Source: Pseudomonas sp. CCI4.2
Lineage (GTDB): Bacteria > Pseudomonadota > Gammaproteobacteria > Pseudomonadales > Pseudomonadaceae
DNA length: 64,000 nucleotides
Direction of reading: 5' to 3'
NCBI RefSeq assembly: GCF_034350045.1
Contig: NZ_CP133781.1
Coordinates: 3,396,501-3,460,500 of the forward strand
In this document: piece by piece, positions 8,951 to 17,052 of the stretch
Numbering within the stretch: position 1 is the stretch's first letter
Layout of the letters: every line of letters begins with the position of its first letter
Position numbers and translations under genes: made by a program
The notes under the pieces: model-generated
Told to the model about the DNA's origin: nothing
Databases searched by the model: none
The model's input: the letters and a program-made list of their open reading frames with translations, nothing else

Positions 8951-9304
8951 ATGGGACGACTGACGACGCATGTACTGGACGCCGCACACGGCTGCCCCGG
9001 CAGCTCCATCAAAATTGAACTGTACCGAGTCGACGGAGACCGTCTGGAGCACCTCGCCAGCACCGTGACCAACAGCGATGGCCGCTGCGATGCGCCGCTG
9101 CTCCAAGGTAACGATTACCGCACCGGGGTTTATCAATTGCAGTTCCATGCCGGTAACTATTACCGGGCCCGAGGCACCGAGTTACCCGATCAGGCATTCC
9201 TCGACGTCGTAGTGCTGCGGTTTGGTATCGACGCTGCGCAAGATCATTACCACGTACCGCTGCTGATTTCGCCGTACAGCTATTCGACCTATCGCGGCAG
9301 CTAA
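8951..9304 (+). CDS. uraH: 5-hydroxyisourate hydrolase (transthyretin-like)
   Basis: The protein has 117 residues, the full length of the family. It hydrolyses 5-hydroxyisourate, the PuuD product, to OHCU. The hallmark motifs are present: [14 protein letters not shown] at the N-terminus and the C-terminal tetrapeptide YRGS. No signal peptide is visible, so it should act in the cytoplasm. It is the only step enzyme on the plus strand and is divergent from puuE. A rho-independent terminator follows at 9338. Confidence 0.97.
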   Translation: MGRLTTHVLDAAHGCPGSSIKIELYRVDGDRLEHLASTVTNSDGRCDAPLLQGNDYRTGVYQLQFHAGNYYRARGTELPDQAFLDVVVLRFGIDAAQDHYHVPLLISPYSYSTYRGS

Positions 9305-9337
9305 ACGTCGCTGGCCCAACCTGTCTCATTTCCTCTT

Positions 9338-9364
9338 GCCCGCCCACACTGCGGGCTTTTTTTT
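9338..9364 (+). terminator. Rho-independent terminator of uraH
   Basis: The arms GCCCGC and GCGGGC with a 7-base loop are followed by eight T residues, 34 bases after the uraH stop. Confidence 0.9.
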
Positions 9365-9438
9365 GCCCGGAATTCGGGAATTTCAGGTTATGCCCTGACG
9401 GGGTCCGTCAACGCGTTCTCGCAGCAAACACCGGAGAA

Positions 9439-9641
9439 CTGTAGGAGTTGCCGAGCCGTAGATACTGTGGGAGCAGGCTTGCCAGCGAAGAGGCCGGTAA
9501 TCGCGCCGCTGATGTCGACCTGAAACCTGAGTCGCCCGCATTGACGCTTTCGTTGGCAAGCCAACTTCCCACAGAGATTTTTGGCAGACACGGAAGAGTC
9601 TGCACTGAACATCTGATCGCAGCCTTCGGCCCCTCCTACAG
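9439..9641. repeat. Composite nested REP element, copy 1
   Basis: The outer ends are CTGTAGGAGTTGCCGAG on the left and GCAGCCTTCGGCCCCTCCTA on the right, a facing pair of the 'CTGTAGGAGCTGCCGAAGG' REP family. Inside lies a facing pair of the 'TGTGGGAGCAGGCTTGC' family (9466-9575). The central spacer (CGCTGATGTCGACCTGAAAC) and the ACACGGAA segment of the tail are also found in the copies near 28.2 and 39.2 kb. It occupies the convergent gap between uraH and the purine permease. Confidence 0.8.
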
Positions 9642-9736
9642 ACCCAGGTGATTCTGTGGGACCTATATCGGGAACCGTTGTCTCTGGCCCACTAAACTCC
9701 CCGCCGACACGCGGTCTTGTTCAGCCAGCGTTTTGC

Positions 9737-11083
9737 TTAGAGAAACACAAACTTGGCGACGAAAATCACACACAGCGCGTACAGGCTGACCGAGATTTCC
9801 TTGTGCTTACCGGTGCCGACCTTGAGCACCACGTAGGTGATAAACCCGAGCGCGATACCGTCTGCGACCGAGAACGTCAGTGGCATCATGATCACCGTGA
9901 CGATAGCGGGAATGCTGTCAGTGGCTTCGTCCCAGTTGATATGAGCCATGCCGCCCATCATCAGCATTGCGACGTAGATCAGCGCACCGGCCGTGGCGTA
10001 GGCGGGAATCATCCCGGCCAAGGGTGCGAAAAACATCGCCACGATAAACAGCACGCCAACGGTCACCGCCGTAAGCCCGGTCCGTCCGCCCGCCGCAACA
10101 CCGGCCGCACTTTCGACGTAGCTGGTGACGGGCGGAACACCGACCAAGGCGCCAAACACGCTGGAGGCGCTGTCCGCTTTCAATGCTTTCGACAGGTTTT
10201 CAATTTTGCCGTCAGGCTTTACCAGGCCCGCGCGCTGTGCGACGCCCATCAAGGTGCCGGCGGTGTCGAACATGTGCACAAAGAGAAACGCCAAGACCAC
10301 GCTAATCATGCTGACGTTGAACACGCCCTTGACGTCCATCGCCATCCAGGTCGGCGCCAAGCTCGGTGGGGTGGAGAAAATGCCGTGGTACTGCACCAAT
10401 CCAAGGCCCCAGCCGGCCAGCGTCACCGCAATAATACTGATCAGGATCGCACCGAAGATCCGGTGGTAACTCAGCACGGCAATCATCAGGAAGCAGATCG
10501 CCGCCAATAACGGCCCAGGTTCACGCAACGAGCCAAGCTTGATCAAGGTGCTGGGGCTGGCGACCACGATACCGGCGGTTTTCAAGCCGATGATGCCAAG
10601 AAACAACCCAACCCCGGCGCCCATGGCGAAACGCAAACTGATCGGAATGCTATTGAGCAGCCATTCCCGGATGCGTGAAAGGGTCAGGAACATGAAGATC
10701 AAACCGGAAATAAATACCGCGCCCAGTGCGGTTTGCCAGCTGTAGCCCATGGTGCCGACCACGGTGTAGGTAAAGAAAGCGTTCAAGCCCATGCCCGGCG
10801 CCAGACCTACAGGCCAGTTTGCGTACAGCCCCATCAACAGGCAGCCGAGGGCGGCGGCGATACAGGTGGCCACGAACGCGGCCCCATGATCGATGCCCGC
10901 GTCGGCCATGATGTTCGGGTTGACGAAGATGATGTAAGCCATGGTGATGAAGGTGGTCAGGCCCGCCAGCAGTTCGGTTCTGACGGTCGTGCCGTGCACG
11001 CTTAGCTTGAAAACACGTTCAAGCAAGCCAGTGCGTGGCGGCGTTAGATCCAGCGTCGTTGCTTCGGATTTGCGACTTTCCAC
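9737..11083 (-). CDS. AzgA-type purine permease (adenine/guanine/hypoxanthine)
   Basis: The 448 residues run from a GTG at 11083 (VESRKSEATTLDL), preceded by GAGGAGT; an earlier in-frame ATG at 11125 lacks a ribosome site. About 12 membrane segments follow. The conserved AzgA blocks are TTFITMAYIIFVNPNIMADAG near the start, AANWPVGLAPGMGLNAFF-like sequence, and GVPPVTSYVESAAGVAAGG. It is distinct from the NCS2 urate permease at 2613. It should import guanine, hypoxanthine or adenine for GuaD and XDH. A YTGAC-type palindrome and a TTGTATACAA palindrome lie upstream. Confidence 0.9.
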   Translation of the reverse strand: MESRKSEATTLDLTPPRTGLLERVFKLSVHGTTVRTELLAGLTTFITMAYIIFVNPNIMADAGIDHGAAFVATCIAAALGCLLMGLYANWPVGLAPGMGLNAFFTYTVVGTMGYSWQTALGAVFISGLIFMFLTLSRIREWLLNSIPISLRFAMGAGVGLFLGIIGLKTAGIVVASPSTLIKLGSLREPGPLLAAICFLMIAVLSYHRIFGAILISIIAVTLAGWGLGLVQYHGIFSTPPSLAPTWMAMDVKGVFNVSMISVVLAFLFVHMFDTAGTLMGVAQRAGLVKPDGKIENLSKALKADSASSVFGALVGVPPVTSYVESAAGVAAGGRTGLTAVTVGVLFIVAMFFAPLAGMIPAYATAGALIYVAMLMMGGMAHINWDEATDSIPAIVTVIMMPLTFSVADGIALGFITYVVLKVGTGKHKEISVSLYALCVIFVAKFVFL

Positions 11084-11167
11084 AGCGGGGGTACTCCTCA
11101 AGACTTTTATTGTTTTTTCCCGCACCTGAAGCGGTGCAGTGAGGCGGTGCGTTTGAAATGATGGTTT

Positions 11168-11183
11168 TTGACCATTAAGTCAG
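11168..11183. promoter_or_regulatory. Operator-like repeat TTGACC-ATTA-AGTCAG upstream of the purine permease
   Basis: Six-base half-sites with a 4-base spacer lie 85 bases upstream of the permease GTG. The core TGAC-N-ATTAAGTCAGGAA is almost the same as that at 18582-18600 in front of xdhA, more than 7 kb away. The shared sequence suggests a common regulator of uptake and xanthine oxidation. Confidence 0.55.
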
Positions 11184-11209
11184 GAATTTGCACGAAACCG
11201 ATTATGCTT

Positions 11210-11219
11210 TTGTATACAA
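11210..11219. promoter_or_regulatory. Perfect palindrome TTGTATACAA between permease and gntR
   Basis: This is the same ten-base palindrome as at 8648. It sits in the divergent control region of the purine permease and the GntR regulator at 11363. Confidence 0.6.
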
Positions 11220-11314
11220 GAAAAGCAAATAATGTTTTATCTGTTGTGTGATAAATATTTTGGATTGTGTGCATAACGCCGCCCTTAAAACCGTCGCTAT
11301 TCACAACCCATGCA

Positions 11315-11324
11315 CTGTGTACAA
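11315..11324. promoter_or_regulatory. TGTGTACA operator-like site before gntR
   Basis: CTGTGTACAA, 39 bases before the gntR ATG, is the fourth member of the TTGTRTACAA set. Its position so close to the gene fits autoregulation. Confidence 0.55.
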
Positions 11325-11362
11325 TGTCTCGGTACTTTTCTGTGACTTGCCCTCGAGAGCCC

Positions 11363-12127
11363 ATGAACGAACAGTTGCAGCCCCTCAAAAAACAGCCGCG
11401 TATCCTCAAGACTGGCCGCACCGGAACACAGGACGATATCGTTTACGCGCATATCTTCGAGGCCATCCTGGAGCAGCGTCTGGCGCCCGGTACGAAACTG
11501 AGTGAGGAAGCGCTGGGGGAAATTTTCGGGGTCAGCCGCACGATCATTCGTCGTGCGTTGTCACGTTTGGCCCATGAAGGGGTTGTGCTGCTGCGGCCGA
11601 ACCGTGGCGCAGTGGTGGCCAGCCCGAGTGTTGAAGAAGCACGCCAAGTGTTCTTTGCTCGGCGCATGGTGGAGAAGGCGATTACCGAGTTGGCGGTCGA
11701 GCACGCAACCCCGGAGCAACTCGCCGAGTTGCGGCAGATGGTCAGCGACGAGCGCGACAGTTTTTCCCGCGGGGATCGCGGCGCCGGGATTCGTTTATCG
11801 GGGGAGTTTCACTTGAAATTGGCCGTGGCAGCGAAGAATGCGCCGCTGATCAGCTTCCAGCGCAGCCTGGTGTCGCAGACCTCATTGATCATCGCGCAGT
11901 ACGAAAGCGGCAATCGCTCACACTGCTCTTACGATGAACACAACCAATTGATCGATGCCATAGAAGCGCGCGACGCAGCATTGGCGGTGAACCTGATGAT
12001 GCATCACATGGACCACATCGACAGCAAGCTCAACCTCGACGAAGACAGCGCCTCCGACGACCTGCACGCAGTGTTCTCGCACCTGATGCTGACCAAGAAA
12101 AAACCGGGACGGAATCAGGCGGTTTAA
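11363..12127 (+). CDS. GntR family (FCD subfamily) transcriptional regulator, likely of purine catabolism
   Basis: The 255 residues run from the ATG at 11363 (MNEQLQPLKKQ), preceded by CGAGAG. An in-frame frame extends upstream but overlaps the operator-like site. The winged HTH spans about residues 30-95 (FEAILEQRLAPGTKLSEEAL, then FGVSRTIIRRALSRLAHEG). The rest is an all-helical FCD effector domain with conserved His residues (FHLKLA, CSYDEHNQLIDAI). It lies between the purine permease and guaD. Four TTGTRTACAA palindromes nearby are candidate operators. The ligand is unknown; a purine or ureide intermediate is an inference. Confidence 0.85.
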   Translation: MNEQLQPLKKQPRILKTGRTGTQDDIVYAHIFEAILEQRLAPGTKLSEEALGEIFGVSRTIIRRALSRLAHEGVVLLRPNRGAVVASPSVEEARQVFFARRMVEKAITELAVEHATPEQLAELRQMVSDERDSFSRGDRGAGIRLSGEFHLKLAVAAKNAPLISFQRSLVSQTSLIIAQYESGNRSHCSYDEHNQLIDAIEARDAALAVNLMMHHMDHIDSKLNLDEDSASDDLHAVFSHLMLTKKKPGRNQAV

Positions 12128-12138
12128 GTCAGGAGTTC

Positions 12139-12167
12139 CTGTAGGAGCCAACACGTTGGCTCTACAG
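12139..12167. repeat. Single REP hairpin after gntR
   Basis: CTGTAGGAGCCAAC and GTTGGCTCTACAG form a near-perfect hairpin 11 bases after the gntR stop. There is no T-run, so it looks like a REP unit that could still affect transcript 3' ends. Confidence 0.7.
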
Positions 12168-12278
12168 ATCCGCGCTGTATCAGGAGTTAGCTGAGGAATC
12201 GACCGGTTGAAATCCTGTGCGACCGAATTTATTCGGGAAGACCACGCCGCAGTCCTTCAGAAAAATCCGCGTCGGTGA

Positions 12279-13613
12279 CTAGTCGCGCTTGTGCACTCGC
12301 TGCCCGGCCGAGTAGGTCTCCAGCACGGTTCGGTCATCCCCCAGGGTGGTCAGCACGAACAACTTCTCCTCGATGTCCTTCGCCTGTTTCAAGCGGTAGG
12401 CGAGGAGGGGGGTGGCGTTGTAATCAAGCACCACGAAATCCGCTTCGGTTCCCGGATACAACGTGCCGATCTTGTCTTCAAGACGCAATGCCCGTGCGCC
12501 GCCCAACGTCGCCAGGTACAGCGATTTGAACGGGCTGAGTTTGGCACCTTGGAGCTGCATCACCTTGTACGCCTCGTTCAGCGTGTGCAGCAGTGAAAAG
12601 CTGGTGCCCGCGCCGACGTCGGTGCCCAAACCGATGTTGAGCTTGTGCTTCTCGGCCATTGGCAAATCAAACAAACCGCTGCCGAGAAACAGGTTCGAGG
12701 TTGGGCAGAACGCCACCGCTGAACCGGTTTGCGCCAACCTTGCGCATTCGTCGTCGCACAAGTGCACGCCGTGAGCAAATACTGAGCGTTCGCCGAGCAA
12801 TTTGAAGTGGTCGTACACATCCAGATAATTGCTGCGTTCAGGGAACAACGCTTTCACCCACTCAACTTCTTGCAGGTTCTCGCTGATGTGCGTCTGCATG
12901 TAAACGTCTGGGTATTCGCCGAGCAATTGCCCCGCCAGCGCCAATTGTTCCGGGGTGCTGGTCGGCGCGAAGCGCGGGGTTACGGCATAGTGCAAGCGGC
13001 CTTTGCCGTGCCAGCGCTCAATCAGCGCCTTGCTGTCGACGTAGCTGGATTCAGCGGTGTCGACCAAGTAGTCCGGCGCGTTGCGGTCCATCATCACCTT
13101 GCCCGCGATCATCCGCAGGTTGCGGGCTTGCGCGGCACTGAAAAAAGCCTCCACCGAGGCCTTGTGCACACTGCCGAACACCAGTGCGGTAGTGGTGCCG
13201 TTGCGCAGCAGTTCCTTAATGAAAATCTCTGACACTTCAGCCGAATGCGCCGGGTCGGCAAACTGCTTTTCGCAGGGGAATACGTAGGTGTTCAGCCAGT
13301 CCAGCAACTGCTCGCCATAGGACCCGACCATCCCGGTCTGCGGCAAATGGATGTGGGTATCGATGAACCCGGGGGTGATCAACGCGTCCGGGTATTGCGT
13401 GACCTCGACATCACTGCCGAGCGTGCCAAGTAAATCTGCAGCGTGCCCAAGGGCGACGATGTTGCCGTCCTCGACCACCAGCAAGCCGTCGGGAAAATAC
13501 TCATAAGACGCTTCGATCACCACCTGCGCAGGATCGGCAATGCTGTGCAAAATCGCGGCGCGGTAGGCTTTCTTGGTGGTGCTTGCAAGGGTACTGACAG
13601 AAACGGAAGTCAT
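12279..13613 (-). CDS. guaD: Guanine deaminase
   Basis: This is an amidohydrolase of 444 residues converting guanine to xanthine. The zinc-binding HxH of the superfamily is at residues 87 and 89 (GFIDTHIHLPQTG). Further blocks include QTHISEN, FAHGVHLCDDE and GLGTDVGAGTS with the metal-ligand Asp. I chose the ATG at 13613, preceded by GAGAG; another ATG lies five codons upstream. It is the last gene of xdhA-xdhB-xdhC-guaD on the minus strand and supplies xanthine to XDH. Confidence 0.95.
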   Translation of the reverse strand: MTSVSVSTLASTTKKAYRAAILHSIADPAQVVIEASYEYFPDGLLVVEDGNIVALGHAADLLGTLGSDVEVTQYPDALITPGFIDTHIHLPQTGMVGSYGEQLLDWLNTYVFPCEKQFADPAHSAEVSEIFIKELLRNGTTTALVFGSVHKASVEAFFSAAQARNLRMIAGKVMMDRNAPDYLVDTAESSYVDSKALIERWHGKGRLHYAVTPRFAPTSTPEQLALAGQLLGEYPDVYMQTHISENLQEVEWVKALFPERSNYLDVYDHFKLLGERSVFAHGVHLCDDECARLAQTGSAVAFCPTSNLFLGSGLFDLPMAEKHKLNIGLGTDVGAGTSFSLLHTLNEAYKVMQLQGAKLSPFKSLYLATLGGARALRLEDKIGTLYPGTEADFVVLDYNATPLLAYRLKQAKDIEEKLFVLTTLGDDRTVLETYSAGQRVHKRD

Positions 13614-13628
13614 AACACTCTCATTCAT

Positions 13629-14471
13629 TCATTGTTGTGCTTGGCTGCGGCGGGAGACCGGCAGCAAGTGGGCAATCGGTGCAGCGTCGGCGCTGTGCTG
13701 GCCGAAATTAGCGTTGTACGTGGCGATCACTTCAGCAGCGATGGACACGGCAATTTCAATAGGCAATTTGCCTTTGACTTCGGCCAGGCCCATCGGGCAA
13801 CGAATGCGGTTTAGCAAGGCCGCATCGAAGCCGCGTTCGCGCAATCGATGCTCGAATTTGACCCGTTTGGTCTTCGAGCCGATCAAGCCGAAATAGGTGA
13901 AGTCATTGCGCTTGAGAATCGCCGCTGTCAGTTCCAGATCCAACTGATGGTTGTGGGTCATGACGATGCAATAACTGCCCTTGGGCAACTGGTCGATTTC
14001 ATCCACAGGCTCTTCGTTGACGATGCGTAACACGCCCTCGGGAATCTGCGCAGGGAACTCATTTTCCCGGGAATCAATCCAACGCACCCGGCACGGCAAG
14101 CTCGCCAGCAGCGGCACCAACGCGCGCCCCACATGGCCTGCACCAAACACTGCGATCTGCGCTTGTGGTTGACCCATGGGTTCAAACAACAGCACATTCA
14201 CCCCGCCGCAACATTGGCCCAGACTTGCGCCGAGGCTGAAACGTTCCAGGCGGGTGTTTTGACTGCCGCTGGCGAGCATCTCGCGGGCTATTTCCATCGC
14301 CTTGTATTCCAGGTGTCCACCACCGATGGTCTCGAAGATCCGCTCGGCGCTGACCACCATCTTCGACCCGGCATTACGCGGCGTCGAACCGCGCTCGTCG
14401 ATGATGGTCACCAACACGCATGGCTCGCCCTGTGTTTGCAACTCGGCAAGGGCACTGATCCAGTTGTCCAT
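13629..14471 (-). CDS. xdhC: Xanthine dehydrogenase accessory protein XdhC
   Basis: The 280 residues run from the ATG at 14471 (MDNWISALAEL), preceded by GGAGAG; an upstream in-frame extension lacks this. XdhC inserts the sulfurated molybdenum cofactor into xanthine dehydrogenase. The N-terminal domain carries GSKMVV and the cysteine-bearing GQCCGG motif. The C-terminal Rossmann-like domain has VFGAGHVGRALVPLLASLPC and later GLIGSKTKR. It stands between guaD and xdhB, with a REP pair on its upstream side. Confidence 0.95.
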   Translation of the reverse strand: MDNWISALAELQTQGEPCVLVTIIDERGSTPRNAGSKMVVSAERIFETIGGGHLEYKAMEIAREMLASGSQNTRLERFSLGASLGQCCGGVNVLLFEPMGQPQAQIAVFGAGHVGRALVPLLASLPCRVRWIDSRENEFPAQIPEGVLRIVNEEPVDEIDQLPKGSYCIVMTHNHQLDLELTAAILKRNDFTYFGLIGSKTKRVKFEHRLRERGFDAALLNRIRCPMGLAEVKGKLPIEIAVSIAAEVIATYNANFGQHSADAAPIAHLLPVSRRSQAQQ

Positions 14472-14529
14472 GTATCTCTCCTGATCGTCTTTCAACGCCG
14501 CCACGTCATTTATCTGTAACACCGGCACA

Positions 14530-14640
14530 CTGTGGGAGCAGGCTTGCCTGCGAAGAGGCCGGTGGCTGCGCCGCGGATTTCAGCCCGCAACACTGTCGGT
14601 ATCTGCACCGACCCCTTCGTCGGCAAGCCGACTCCCACAG
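14530..14640. repeat. REP pair inside the xdh operon
   Basis: CTGTGGGAGCAGGCTTGCCT on the left and GTCGGCAAGCCGACTCCCAC on the right face each other across about 70 bases. The pair fills the 184-bp gap between xdhB and xdhC. Confidence 0.82.
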
Positions 14641-14655
14641 GGTATTTCACCTTGG

Positions 14656-17052
14656 TCAAACCCATTCGTGGGCAACATCCGGCGTGCCTTGAGCCTCAAG
14701 ATTCAACTTTCTCATCTGCTCACAGCCCCACAGCACCCGCTCCGGGGTCGCGGGCGCATCAATCTTTGGCTGATGCCGATAATCGGCGACGCTGGCCACG
14801 GCGTCCTTGATGGCGCACCAGGCGGCGATGCCGAGCATGAATGGCGGTTCGCCCACGGCCTTGGAGTGGAACACCGTGTCTTCCGGGTTTTTGCGGTTTT
14901 CCACCAGCTTCACCCGCAGGTCCAGCGGCATGTCGCTGACCGCCGGGACCTTGTAGCTGGCCGGGCCGTTTGTCATCAGTTTGCCCTTGGCGTTCCACAC
15001 CAACTCTTCCATGGTCAACCAGCCCATGCCTTGAATGAAGCCGCCCTCTACCTGACCCATGTCGATGGCCGGGTTCAACGAGGCGCCCACGTCATGGAGG
15101 ATGTCGGTGCGGAGCATTTTGTATTCGCCGGTCAAGGTGTCGATGATCACCTCGCAACAGGCCGCGCCGTAGGCAAAGTAATAGAACGGATGGCCACGGG
15201 CCTGGGTGCGGTCGTAGTAGATTTTCGGCGTTTTGTAATAGCCGGTACTCGACAGCGACACCTGACCGACCCACGCCTGCATCGCCAAGGATTCGAACGA
15301 CAACACAAACTCGCCGACCCGCACATGACCGTTGCGAAACTCCACCTGGTCTTCAGCGACTTTGTACTGTTTCGCGGCAAATTCGACCAAGCGCTGCTTG
15401 AGGATTTCAGCGGCATTTTGCGCCGCCTTGCCGTTCAAGTCCGCACCGCTGGATGCGGCCGTCGGTGAAGTATTCGGCACCTTGTCGGTGTTGGTTGCGG
15501 TGATCTGAATTCGGTCGATGTCCACCTGAAACACTTCGGCCACCACTTGCGCGACCTTGATGTTCAAGCCTTGGCCCATCTCGGTGCCGCCATGGTTCAG
15601 GTGAATGCTGCCGTCGGTGTAGATATGGATCAGCGCACCGGCCTGATTGAGGAAGCTGGCGGTGAAGGAAATACCGAACTTCACCGGGGTCAGCGCCAGG
15701 CCTTTTTTCAACACCGGACTGCTGGCGTTATAGGTGCGAATCGACTGGCGGCGCTCGGCGTACTGGCAGCTTTCTTCTAGCTCGGCGGTCATCTCTTCGA
15801 GCATGTTGTGCTCGACGGTTTGGTAGTAGTGGGTGACGTTACGCTCGGTCTTGCCGTAGTAGTTAACCTTGCGCACCTCCAACGGGTCTTTGCCGAGGTG
15901 ACGGGCGATGTTGTCCATGACTTCTTCGATAGCGACCATGCCTTGTGGCCCGCCGAAACCGCGATACGCGGTGTTCGACGCCGTGTTGGTCTTGCAGCGA
16001 TGACCATTAATGGTGGCGTCGCCCAAGTAATAAGAATTGTCAGCATGGAACATCGCCCGGTCGACGATGGAGTTGGACAAGTCCGGCGAGCAGCCGCAGT
16101 TGCCGGCCAGCTCCAAACGAATCCCGTGCAGGCGTCCGCTGTTATCGAAGCCAACGTCGTACTCGATGTAGAACGGGTGGCGCTTACCGGTCATCAGCAT
16201 GTCTTCGACCCGTGGCAGGCGCATTTTGGTCGGCTGCCCGGTCAACATCGCCACCACCGCACACAGGCATGCCGGGCTGGCGGCCTGGGTTTCCTTGCCG
16301 CCAAACCCGCCGCCCATGCGGCGCATGTCCACGACGACTTTGTTCATGGAAACGCCGAGCACTTCGGCCACCAGCTTTTGCACTTCGGTGGGGTTTTGCG
16401 TCGAGCAGTAAACGATCATGCCGCCGTCTTCAGTGGGCATCACCGACGAGATCTGGGTTTCCAGGTAAAAGTGTTCCTGGCCGCCGATGTGCAAACTGCC
16501 CTGCAAACGGTGTTCGGCGCTGTCCAACGCGGCGACTGAATCGCCGCGTTGGTGGGTGTGGCTGTCGAGGACGAAGTGTTTGTTGCGCAACGCTTCAACC
16601 ACGTCCAGTACCGGCACCAGGTCTTCGTATTCGATGATCGCGGCCATCGCGGCCTTGCGGGCGGTTTCCAGATCTTTGGCGGCGACCGCCATCACCGGCT
16701 GGCCGACAAATTCAACCGTATCAATCGCCAATAGCGGGTCGCCGGGCAGCAGCGGACCAATGTCCTTGAGGCCGGGAATGTCTTCGTGGGTGATCGCTAT
16801 ACGTACGCCCTCGAAGGCGTAGCACGGCGCGGTGTCGATGCTGATGATCCGCGCATGGGCACGGTCAGACATCCGTGCATACACGTGCAGTTGGTTGGGG
16901 AATTCCAGGCGGTCGTCGATGTATACCGCTTCGCCCGACACATGCTTGTCGGCGCTGTCGTGCTTGACGCTGCGGCCGACGCCGGTCTTCAGATCCTGCT
17001 GAAACAGCGCGATCATTTCGGCCTGGGTTTTTTCCGGGGTGTGATTAGACAT
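14656..17052 (-). CDS. xdhB: Xanthine dehydrogenase, molybdopterin-binding subunit
   Basis: This large 798-residue subunit oxidises hypoxanthine and xanthine to urate at its Mo centre. Mo-cofactor motifs are seen in order: GGGFGGKETQ, YRGFGGPQGM, GGTEMGQGLNIK, SSGADLNGKAA and, near the C-terminus, VGEPPFMLGIA, which carries the catalytic glutamate. Its start overlaps the xdhA stop by eight bases, so translation is probably coupled. Length and motifs are intact. Confidence 0.97.
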   Translation of the reverse strand: MSNHTPEKTQAEMIALFQQDLKTGVGRSVKHDSADKHVSGEAVYIDDRLEFPNQLHVYARMSDRAHARIISIDTAPCYAFEGVRIAITHEDIPGLKDIGPLLPGDPLLAIDTVEFVGQPVMAVAAKDLETARKAAMAAIIEYEDLVPVLDVVEALRNKHFVLDSHTHQRGDSVAALDSAEHRLQGSLHIGGQEHFYLETQISSVMPTEDGGMIVYCSTQNPTEVQKLVAEVLGVSMNKVVVDMRRMGGGFGGKETQAASPACLCAVVAMLTGQPTKMRLPRVEDMLMTGKRHPFYIEYDVGFDNSGRLHGIRLELAGNCGCSPDLSNSIVDRAMFHADNSYYLGDATINGHRCKTNTASNTAYRGFGGPQGMVAIEEVMDNIARHLGKDPLEVRKVNYYGKTERNVTHYYQTVEHNMLEEMTAELEESCQYAERRQSIRTYNASSPVLKKGLALTPVKFGISFTASFLNQAGALIHIYTDGSIHLNHGGTEMGQGLNIKVAQVVAEVFQVDIDRIQITATNTDKVPNTSPTAASSGADLNGKAAQNAAEILKQRLVEFAAKQYKVAEDQVEFRNGHVRVGEFVLSFESLAMQAWVGQVSLSSTGYYKTPKIYYDRTQARGHPFYYFAYGAACCEVIIDTLTGEYKMLRTDILHDVGASLNPAIDMGQVEGGFIQGMGWLTMEELVWNAKGKLMTNGPASYKVPAVSDMPLDLRVKLVENRKNPEDTVFHSKAVGEPPFMLGIAAWCAIKDAVASVADYRHQPKIDAPATPERVLWGCEQMRKLNLEAQGTPDVAHEWV

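Noticed and set aside
9408-9651. Open frames within the 9.5-kb repeat region
   Set aside because: They are translations of REP sequences; similar frames arise at 28.2 and 39.2 kb.
12139-12167. Hairpin after gntR as a rho-independent terminator
   Set aside because: The stem is a REP arm and no T-run follows, so it was called a repeat instead.
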